Assembly (NCBI GenBank): GCA_026770025.1
Contig: JAMXDE010000021.1
Coordinates: forward strand, 1,054,001-1,118,000
Length of the DNA: 64,000 nt
Source: Craspedostauros australis
Taxonomy: Eukaryota > Bacillariophyta > Bacillariophyceae > Mastogloiales > Achnanthaceae
Direction of reading: 5' to 3'
The position numbers and the translations under genes were made by a program. Below, piece by piece: positions 1-7,670 of the stretch (position 1 is its first letter; each line of letters opens with the position of its first letter). The notes beneath the pieces were generated by a model. The model had not been told where the DNA came from, searched no databases, and saw only the letters and a list, made by a program, of their open reading frames with translations.

Positions 1-722
1 GCACCGCCACGTCGGTGGCTGAAGGCGCGGGTAACCGTGGCTCGTACAACCCATGAGGAGCACACTAACACAGTCCTCCACGGACAATCGCTCGTTGTCT
101 GTTCTCCGCATTGCCCGCGCTGCTGAGAAGAAAACTCAACCGCGATAAATTTCCGCGCCGGTTTGGCGCACCGCGGTGAATAAACCCAAAACGAAAAGCG
201 TTCGGTTGGATTCGCCGGCGTGGTCCGTTGAGTCATCTACTTACATTTTATAGCCTACACTCACGAAACCAGATGGGCTCTGCCAACACGCACCAAACAA
301 TTCATGCAGACACTACCTGCAGTTTGCATTCAACAAACACAACCACAAGCATCGCTCTGAAGAGAGCCACACACCCAACTCAGCTCCATTCCCAACAGAC
401 ACTCAAAGATATTATGCAATATAAAACAATGTAATGAAATACATGATGTGGGTATGCACAAGCGGAATACGAAAGCAATTCAATGTGGAGTATGGTGGAA
501 GAGCAAAGGAAGATTTGATAACACTATCATTCAGAAGAAACAAACGAGCGACCAATGGCAAGCGCTGGTCACAAGCGTGCAGGAAGGCAAGGTCGCCATG
601 AACCCAGTGGTCAATGTTGCAGTATTTCAGTGTTCAAGTCCTTCAGTATTTCAGTGCTTCATTGCTCAAAGCCCAAAACCTAACGTGGAATGCTGCGCGT
701 CGTGGGCGAACCGCTTGCTCTG
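1..722. other. Left-edge intergenic DNA, no gene seen
   Basis: No open frame here has the codon bias or length of the real genes in the window. A short direct repeat built on CAGTATTTCAGTG lies at about 620-660. The stretch is probably the 3' flank of the reverse-strand gene that begins at 723. Confidence 0.5.
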
Positions 723-1472
723 CTAATAGGCGAAGCTTCTGTCCGATTGGTTGTCATTCTTCTGGGCCTGCAGGTAATCCTTGATGCAGCGCAGGATCTT
801 TTCGAAATGCGAGAGCACCATGTGACGGAACAGCTTGGCATTCCGGGCCAGTATCGTGTGGCACAGTGCGATGAACGTTTCGTCTCCCTTTCGAATGAAC
901 TCGTTCTTCCTGATCTCCTTCTCCTCGACAACTCCGTCACTGGCATTCTTTCCTCTATCTCCGTTCTCTCCTTTGTCCCCAGCGTTCGCCGTCACCTTCA
1001 CCTTCGTGACGATGACCTTGTCCACCAGCAGCTCCACCACCGGCGCCAGCACGCTGCTCAACCGCGACGTCACGGTTGACGATATCTGGTCCTGCGAGGA
1101 CGATATCTCGCCCATGAGTAGGTTCAGGTTCTGATCCGCCGCGCCGCTGCGGTCCGTGCCCCACTTGTACGTCGCTGCGCCGATGCAGGACACCAGCACG
1201 TTGAAGGTCTCCACCACCGCCTGGAACTCGTTGGCGAACTGCTTCACGCGCTCCAGGTCCACCGCGCCTTCCTCCAGACCGAACACGTCGTCGGGAATGA
1301 CGGGCACCTGCTTGCACAGCTCGACGATCTGCTGCCGGATCTCATCCAGGGTGTACGTTTGGAATTTGATCCCCGTCTCGGCGGTGATCAGCGATTGCTT
1401 CTTGGCGGCCTTGCCGTCATTCGAATCGGCTGGCCCACCCTTGCGCTTCTTGTTCTTGCCGGAGATCGGCAT
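723..1472 (-). CDS. Conserved-looking protein of unknown function, 249 aa
   Basis: An intact single-exon frame runs from ATG at 1472 to TAG at 723. The first 30 residues are Lys-rich (GKNKKRKGG, KAAKKQS) and look like a nuclear localisation region. The middle (about 35-175) is mostly helical by composition, with hydrophobic spacing suggesting a coiled coil or helical bundle (LDEIRQQIVELCKQVPVIPDD and SSQDQISSTVTSRLSSVLAPVVELL). A charged linker (about 175-200) is followed by an amphipathic tail. I do not recognise the family. No signal peptide or membrane segment is seen. Pyrimidine-rich simple repeats lie just upstream of the ATG on the genomic plus strand. Gene reality is well supported by codon use; function is unknown. 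Confidence 0.75.
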   Translation of the reverse strand: MPISGKNKKRKGGPADSNDGKAAKKQSLITAETGIKFQTYTLDEIRQQIVELCKQVPVIPDDVFGLEEGAVDLERVKQFANEFQAVVETFNVLVSCIGAATYKWGTDRSGAADQNLNLLMGEISSSQDQISSTVTSRLSSVLAPVVELLVDKVIVTKVKVTANAGDKGENGDRGKNASDGVVEEKEIRKNEFIRKGDETFIALCHTILARNAKLFRHMVLSHFEKILRCIKDYLQAQKNDNQSDRSFAY

Positions 1473-2416
1473 CCTTGGTTGGTATCGATTGATGTATTCT
1501 CCTTCTCTCTCAACCTCTCTCTCTCTCTCTCCAGAGCAGATAGTGATTGAATGAGCGATGGTCTTGATTGTCTTGATTACCTTGATTACGAGGATGGGTG
1601 CTATCTCTTGTCCTCTCTCTCCCTCTTGATCTCTCAGTTTGATGGCAAAATAACGTTGGATGATTTGGCCAACAGAGTGCTCTCTATCTCTCCCTCTCTC
1701 TATCTCTCCCTCTCTCTATCTATCTATCTCTCTACTCGATTATTGTCAACCGCTGGAGTTTGCTGATCGTGGACTTGTCTCTTCCTCTTGATCGCCAATT
1801 CACAAAGGATGGTCGTCTTCCTTGTGTGCGTGTCTTGGGGTGGCGTGGGGTTGTGCCGTGTTTGGATGGTGTCAACCAAGATTGGTTTTGAGCATCGTAG
1901 GCATTCCGGGAGAAACAAAAAGAGGTCACGGTGGCCTGAGATACACGCGGTGGTCTGCCGAATGTCCTTGTTTGTTCTGCGTGGTTGGAAGCGTTGGACG
2001 AATGGCTGCCAGGTTGGCGCCAAGTTTGTCATCCCAGTCGTGTCAGAACTCTCTGAATCACGCTTTCGTGTCGCCGATGACGTCATACTGTGACGAAACA
2101 AGTCGGCACAACTTGTCAATCAAAACGTTCATGATGCAAGCACGACGAAAACACGCACAAAATGAGGAAACATCGTCACTTTTTCTGACACTCCTCAGCA
2201 ACGACGTGTCGCCTCTTGTGTGTTGCAGCGCTGGCCACCTACTGGATTCTCTGCCTCCACCATGCCTCTTCCTTCTTCTCCTTCTTCTTTTGTTGTTCTG
2301 TCTTGTTGTTGATCCTTGATCTTCTCCAATTGCATCGATGTCATACAACTGAACCAGAGACAGCACGCAAGGGATTCCCCATCAGCCAGATCATCTTCCA
2401 AAGTTCAGCTCAGCTC
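1473..2416. promoter_or_regulatory. Divergent intergenic region between the unknown gene and the alpha/beta hydrolase
   Basis: This space holds the two 5' flanks. Pyrimidine (CT/CTAT) simple repeats occupy about 1510-1540 and 1680-1735. The reading frame of the hydrolase stays open upstream from 2216, but it has no signal-peptide character there and is treated as untranslated leader. No convincing additional gene is seen. Confidence 0.45.
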
Positions 2417-3550
2417 ATGTTTGCGATCATCAACATGACGAGTTGCCGCTCCATCAGTCTCACGGTGACAGCCGTGATGGCCTGCCTTGTGCTGTCAGCC
2501 AGGGTAGATGCCTTCACCACCACCCCGCATTCGAGCATCCACCATTCTCCAGCAGATGCGACTGGAGCTGGAGTGAGGCTCATGTCGGCCGCGATCGACT
2601 CTGCTACTGGCGGAGAGAGCATTTCCAGAGCATTGGAGGACTTTGATTACGAAGCAAACGACAAGATCCCATGGATGCAGTCTGGCTACGATACCTGGAA
2701 GTGGCGTGGCAACGACATCAACTACATCGAGATGGGAGACAGATCCAAGCCCGCCATCGTCCTCATCCATGGCTTCGGTGCGTCCGCGTATCATTGGCGG
2801 TACAACCTGCCAGTGTTGGCCAGAGACTACCACGTCTTCGCGTTCTGCATGCTGGGATTCGGACTCTCCAGCAAACCCATGGAGGATTACACACCGGAGC
2901 TGTGGCGTGACCAAACCACGGACTTCCTCCAACAAATCGTTGGCAAGCCGGCGGTCCTGGCCGGCAACAGCCTGGGCGGCTTCACCGCTCTCTACACCTC
3001 GGCATACGAAAAGGCGAAGCCACTCGTCAGCGGCTGCGTGCTTCTCAACGGCGCCGGCAAGTTCCGCGAGCCAGAGACCGAGGCCACCAACAACGAGGAC
3101 AAGGAGAATCCAATCATGAAGAAGATCTCGGCCGCATTCCAGCGCCTCGTCATCGGTGCCTCCTTCATTTACACCAAGCAACCCGCACGCATAGAGCAGA
3201 TCCTGCGGCAGGTGTACCCCGTCAATCCTGACAATGTCGATCAGGAATTGGTCGACGCCATCCAGTACCCATCCTTCCACCCCAACGCCGCCGAGGTCTT
3301 TTACCGCGTCATTTCCAGGACCTCCGCGGAGCGCAACGTCTTTGTGGACGACCTCGTGGATGATATGGATTGCCCGTTGCTGCTGGCATGGGGAGACAAG
3401 GATCCGTGGATCCGACCGCAGGCGGCGGACAGAATTCAGGCCGCCAAGCCCACCTGCCAGCGCGTCAACATCGATGCCGGTCACTGTCCGCACGATGAAG
3501 CGCCCGAAGCCGTCAACCAGGCCATCAAGGACTTCATGCTGCAGGTTTGA
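2417..3550 (+). CDS. Plastid-targeted alpha/beta hydrolase
   Basis: A 377-residue alpha/beta-hydrolase-fold protein. The start at 2417 (or the next ATG at 2435, which has a better context) gives a signal peptide ending LVLSARVDAF, the heterokont plastid motif, so import into the complex plastid is inferred. Visible fold landmarks are the oxyanion strand VLIHGFGAS (about residue 115-123), the nucleophile elbow GNSLGG (about 181-186, catalytic Ser), the acid in WGDKDPW (about 324-330) and the His in DAGHCP (about 353). The opening W-x-W-R-G-x-x-I-N-Y-x-x-x-G resembles the plant and cyanobacterial plastid hydrolase group that includes pheophytinase-like enzymes. The substrate cannot be read from sequence. 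In the segment FAFCMLGFGLS, Cys replaces the usual Asp before the L-x-G-x-G loop. It is convergent with the cullin gene. Confidence 0.85.
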   Translation: MFAIINMTSCRSISLTVTAVMACLVLSARVDAFTTTPHSSIHHSPADATGAGVRLMSAAIDSATGGESISRALEDFDYEANDKIPWMQSGYDTWKWRGNDINYIEMGDRSKPAIVLIHGFGASAYHWRYNLPVLARDYHVFAFCMLGFGLSSKPMEDYTPELWRDQTTDFLQQIVGKPAVLAGNSLGGFTALYTSAYEKAKPLVSGCVLLNGAGKFREPETEATNNEDKENPIMKKISAAFQRLVIGASFIYTKQPARIEQILRQVYPVNPDNVDQELVDAIQYPSFHPNAAEVFYRVISRTSAERNVFVDDLVDDMDCPLLLAWGDKDPWIRPQAADRIQAAKPTCQRVNIDAGHCPHDEAPEAVNQAIKDFMLQV

Positions 3551-3963
3551 TGCTCTACTCTTCTCCACAATTGACGTGGAATAATTGGCAGAGCATCACT
3601 ATTACACGTGTGTATGCGCGTACTGGCACGCACGAGTCTATTGTTCGACGAGCATGTGTGGGTATCCCTACACATGCCATACCAATACGCTCTGCATCCC
3701 TCGCAGAAGGGAAGCGGAACGAGAGACTATTTTCGACACTGCTGACAACTGAAAGGCCTGTGGTGAAACAAGTGAGATGAGAGCACAATTATCCGTACAA
3801 TAGTAAGCAAACAATCAGCTGGCTCTATTGTTACGGTTTGTTGGAGAGTACCAGCAGCGTGAAAATCGGAGGCGAGCGGAATGCTCAACTCAAGCATACT
3901 GCGCCACAGGTACATGTTCGTACAATAGTCGCACCGCACTCGGACCATTCGAATACGAGCACT
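3551..3963. other. Convergent 3' intergenic region
   Basis: This 413-bp spacer lies between the stop of the hydrolase and the stop of the cullin. No gene, RNA or strong repeat is seen. Confidence 0.5.
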
Positions 3964-6540
3964 TTATGCCAAGTAATTGTATCTGCTTCTGTCCTTCTTG
4001 TCGCGCTCCAGATACTCTCGCTCGATGAGGCTCTCGATGCGCTTCTTGACATCGGACATCTGCGCTGGGACCTTGACCTGCTCCATCACTTGTACGAGCA
4101 GTTGCTGATGCGTGATGGTCTTGCGGGCCTTCATGATGCGCACCAGCACAGCGTCGATCAGGTACAGGCGATCACGGTTGATGGCTTCCACCGTCTTGTC
4201 GCGGTCCTCCTTCGTCTCCCTCACCATGATGTTGGTGATTCGAATACGTTTGGATTTCGATTGGAATCGGTGCGACGCGCGGAACTTGTCGTCGTTGTGG
4301 ACTGTCGTTCGGATCTTCTTCTTCTTGTCTGCATCGTGGTCGTGCTTCATCAGCACCCGCGTTCCGTCCTTGCCGATTGACAAGCTCTGCAACAGCCTTT
4401 CCATCTCCGCACGATCGTCCAGCCCCACCCGTTCCATCAGCTGGTAGATGGATAGTTCCTCACGTCCGTTGAACTGGATGAGCACCAGCGCTTGGCACAA
4501 GCTGACGACGAGGTCGAACTTTGGACCCGGTTGCTTCGGTTGGAACTGCACCACGCAGTGCCCCAGAGCGTACTGCCATGTTATCCGTCTGCCCTGGTAC
4601 TGGCTCTTAAAATGCTCGATGAAGTGCTCCTGCGGCCTCTTGAGCTCTTCTGGCAAGATGAGGTGCTTGTACTGAGGGTAGGCAGGCCAGTAGCCGGTTG
4701 TCAAGACTTGGATGTCCATGTCAAGGTCTTCGCCGCCAGGGTTCGCGCCAGATTGGGCGGCCATGAGGGCTTGCTTGTAGCGCGTCTTCGTTTCGCGGCT
4801 CCATTCGGTGTCCTGGAACATTCCCTCCATCTTGGACGTGTACCCGGCTCCGCACTCGGCCTTGAGGAGGGAGACGAAATGCTTCTCGACGTCGACGCTG
4901 ACCACCCTGCTCCACAGCAACCTCTTGGCCAGATCGCGCTTGTAGAATGCCTCGAAGACGTCCTTCGCCTGGAGGTAGCAAAAGACGCCGGAGATGATCC
5001 TGGAGGCCCAGCCGTTGCTGTCGCTGCCGAGCGATGGCTGCTTCTTGGAGTCTCGCAGGCACATGTCGACGTACTTGGCGAGGGACTCCGCAATGATGGT
5101 GGTGTCCGCGACCGTGCCGCTCGACGACGGATGGTTGACGGGCGGGTTGACGACGTCCTCCCAGACGGGCTTGAGCGAGATGTGCTCGGCTGCGTGGGGC
5201 AGGCTCGATATGACCAGCTGCAGGTGCTTCTGCAAGTCCAGAAGCTTCTCCACTCGGGCCTTGCCGGTCTTGGCATCCGTGATGCTGGATGTCAGCGCGA
5301 GGCCGCGTGTTTTGGCGTACCGTGCGACGGCAGCCGCGAACAGCTTGGTGCCTTCGACTATCCTAGCCGCCAGCATCCAGAGGTGCTGGATGTGGGTTGG
5401 GCGGTCGGTCAGCTTCCTTGGGTCGGCTCCTGCCATGGATGATGGTCCTGCCATTCGCATCTGCGCCTGCGCTTGCAGTCCCGCAGATGAGGAAAGTCCC
5501 AGCTGCTGCTGATTCTCGGTCTCCAGCAACGGGTCGAAGTTGTTGGCATGCAGCAGCCAGTCATCGTGCAGGTGCGGCTGGATGAGGTTGATCTCGAGCA
5601 GCGTGATGCAGATGGCCTTCGGGAGGTACCTGCTCCACTTGTGCGCGACGTGTATCCATTTGCCGTGGCAGTAATCGATGACGTGCATCGCATTGTACTT
5701 GCCATCGTCGCCGTGCTTGAGCCGCTGCGATGTTTGCTGGAAGAGTTGGATGAGGTCCGGCTCCAGCCGGTTCTGCAGGATGGGACCCAGCACGCACAGA
5801 TCCTGCCACATGTACCAGGTGGACTTGAGCAGCGCCTGCTGGTCCAATGCCAGGCTGTTCTCCCAGTCCAGCTTGAGCGACTCCCACCACTTCTGGTAGA
5901 TGAGGTCATCGAGCTGGAAGTTCTCCAATCGCAGCCGGAACTGCTCCAGTCCTGCCTGCCACAGGTTCATTGCGATCCCTGCGCCATGCATCGCCGTGGC
6001 GGAAGGACCAGCGGGCATTGGGCTGGAAGGATCAGCTCCCGCACCGGCACTGGCACCACCTGGCGGTGCACCAGGACCAGCCTTCGATGACGAGCCTTCG
6101 ATGCGCGTGACCGCCCCAGTGGACGACCAGGTGTGGGTCCGATCGAGCGGAAGGAAGACGTGCCTGCAGAGCAGGAGGTAGTCGACGTACTTCTGGAACT
6201 GCGCGTGGATGTGACCGAGGAGGTTGGGCGTCTCGGCCGGGAAGGACGGCAGCACGTACTCCTCGCATGCTCTCCTGAGCGTTGCCACGAGGTCCGTGTA
6301 GAGACGCGAGCCGAATTGGTGGCTGACAAGGTTGACGACCTGCGTGTAGGCCGTCTGCAGGCTGAGGTCGGAGGCATCCGCGGGCGAGAAGATGACCTTC
6401 ATGGTGCCGTCGAGCAGCTGCTGGCTGGTCTCCTCATAGTAGTTGTCAGGGAGCCTTGGCGGTTTGCGGAATGGCTTGATAACGATCTTCTTGTGTGCGC
6501 CAGCAGCGCGCTTCTTCATCAGTGCCTTGGAGCGTGGCAT
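3964..6540 (-). CDS. CUL4: Cullin, CUL4 type (scaffold of CRL4 ubiquitin ligase)
   Basis: A single-exon 858-residue cullin. ATG at 6540 (MPRSKALMKK) is chosen because the conserved N-terminus follows directly: KIVIKPFRKPPRLPDNYYEE matches the CUL4 opening, the DDB1-binding end in characterised CUL4s. Cullin repeats fill the N-terminal half, interrupted by low-complexity Gly/Ala/Pro/Ser inserts around residues 150-190 and 350-400. The cullin-homology domain follows (LAKRLLWSRVVSVDVEKHFV, SIYQLMERVGL). The C-terminal winged helix carries the neddylation region (IMKARKTITHQQL, modified Lys by analogy in IMK), EREYLERD and the terminal YNYLA cullin signature. By family it would assemble DDB1/DCAF and RBX1 to ubiquitylate nuclear targets, including in DNA repair and light signalling. 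The reverse-strand XRN gene lies upstream. Confidence 0.95.
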   Translation of the reverse strand: MPRSKALMKKRAAGAHKKIVIKPFRKPPRLPDNYYEETSQQLLDGTMKVIFSPADASDLSLQTAYTQVVNLVSHQFGSRLYTDLVATLRRACEEYVLPSFPAETPNLLGHIHAQFQKYVDYLLLCRHVFLPLDRTHTWSSTGAVTRIEGSSSKAGPGAPPGGASAGAGADPSSPMPAGPSATAMHGAGIAMNLWQAGLEQFRLRLENFQLDDLIYQKWWESLKLDWENSLALDQQALLKSTWYMWQDLCVLGPILQNRLEPDLIQLFQQTSQRLKHGDDGKYNAMHVIDYCHGKWIHVAHKWSRYLPKAICITLLEINLIQPHLHDDWLLHANNFDPLLETENQQQLGLSSSAGLQAQAQMRMAGPSSMAGADPRKLTDRPTHIQHLWMLAARIVEGTKLFAAAVARYAKTRGLALTSSITDAKTGKARVEKLLDLQKHLQLVISSLPHAAEHISLKPVWEDVVNPPVNHPSSSGTVADTTIIAESLAKYVDMCLRDSKKQPSLGSDSNGWASRIISGVFCYLQAKDVFEAFYKRDLAKRLLWSRVVSVDVEKHFVSLLKAECGAGYTSKMEGMFQDTEWSRETKTRYKQALMAAQSGANPGGEDLDMDIQVLTTGYWPAYPQYKHLILPEELKRPQEHFIEHFKSQYQGRRITWQYALGHCVVQFQPKQPGPKFDLVVSLCQALVLIQFNGREELSIYQLMERVGLDDRAEMERLLQSLSIGKDGTRVLMKHDHDADKKKKIRTTVHNDDKFRASHRFQSKSKRIRITNIMVRETKEDRDKTVEAINRDRLYLIDAVLVRIMKARKTITHQQLLVQVMEQVKVPAQMSDVKKRIESLIEREYLERDKKDRSRYNYLA

Positions 6541-7670
6541 GGTTGTTGCTGCCTTTGTTACTGCCTTTGTTACTGCCTTTGTTGCTGTGTCTGCTCTATC
6601 CTGCGATGCTTGTATAATGCAGTATTGTATTATGTGATGTTTGTTGCGATTGTGCTCGCAAGGAGGGTCTCTTAGAAGAGACTTTAGGGCTTGGAGGCAG
6701 AGAAGCAGGAACGTCTTAGTAGTATGGATGGAGACGCTCGAGGACACCTGAGGACACCCGGAGACTCAAATGATCACCACAGAATGCCCGGACGATCACC
6801 TCCAAAGTCCGGCTCCGGAGAGGAACAACGACCAAGAGAAAGAGAGAGAAAGGCGGGCTTCTTGGTGGCTTCTGCTTCGTGGCGATGGGACTGATGCGGA
6901 AGCTGGAGCACCTGTGCTGTGCTTCTCCGCTGGGATGGGTGGGCGAGCGTGGTGCACGATCGTAATAGAATGTATTCTATTATATTAGAGTATACTCTAT
7001 TATGTAATGTAAGAGTGCAGTCGAGTTGAGTGTTGTGAATGCCAGTTCGAGTACGAGCCGCTCTGGTCGTCCCAGTGTTGATAGGCAAGGTGAGCAAGGA
7101 TGTAACGCAACTCCTTCCTTGTTCTGTTGTCCTGTTGTCCTGTCGTTGTTGTTCTGTTGTTGTTGACAACAGTGCGCTGAAAGCGGAAGGCAGGAGCAGA
7201 CCGGTTGCGCGTTCTTTGTGCCTGTTACTCTCTCTGTGCCTTTTGGTCTCCACCTCCATTTCGTTCGCCACTTCTCCATCCGCCAACACGCAAAGAAGCC
7301 CACGGATTTGTGCGTGCGCGTCTTGTCACTCTGCCAATCCGTCTTTCCATGTTTGTTGGTATCGCAAACTTTGATACTCTCCAGTCGTGGTATATCTGAT
7401 TTGGACAACGTGGTTTTCGCCGCGATAGCGCAACCTGTGCCAACGGAGGACACTGATTTGCCTTCATGCTTCGGTGTAGAGCTTGCGATGTTGGAATAGA
7501 ATGTTATAATAGAATAACATGTTGGAGTAAAATGAGATTGATGTCAAATTCGCCGTTATTCAATCATTTAGAGTAGGTACGCTCGAATCAACCCATTCTC
7601 AACTCGCCTCTCCTTTCTTCCTCCCTTGTCTGGATGCCCACTTCCTTCTATTGTTCTTCCATCACTGCCT
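6541..7670. promoter_or_regulatory. CUL4 upstream region / XRN 3' flank
   Basis: This 1.1-kb space holds AT-rich perfect inverted repeats. ATAGAAT/ATTCTAT is at 6965-6980 (2-nt gap), AGAGTATACTCT at 6987-6998 is a 12-bp palindrome, and ATGTTAT/ATAACAT is at 7501-7520 (6-nt gap). They could be promoter elements or terminal hairpins. No additional gene is supported. Confidence 0.45.

Noticed and set aside
2495-3568. Reverse-strand open frame (357 codons) opposite the alpha/beta hydrolase
   Set aside because: Antisense shadow of the hydrolase, with a repetitive Gly/Leu/Val composition typical of reversed C-ending codons.
4492-5442. Forward open frame (316 codons) opposite the cullin
   Set aside because: Antisense to conserved cullin repeats; no motif, and cullin conservation is decisive.
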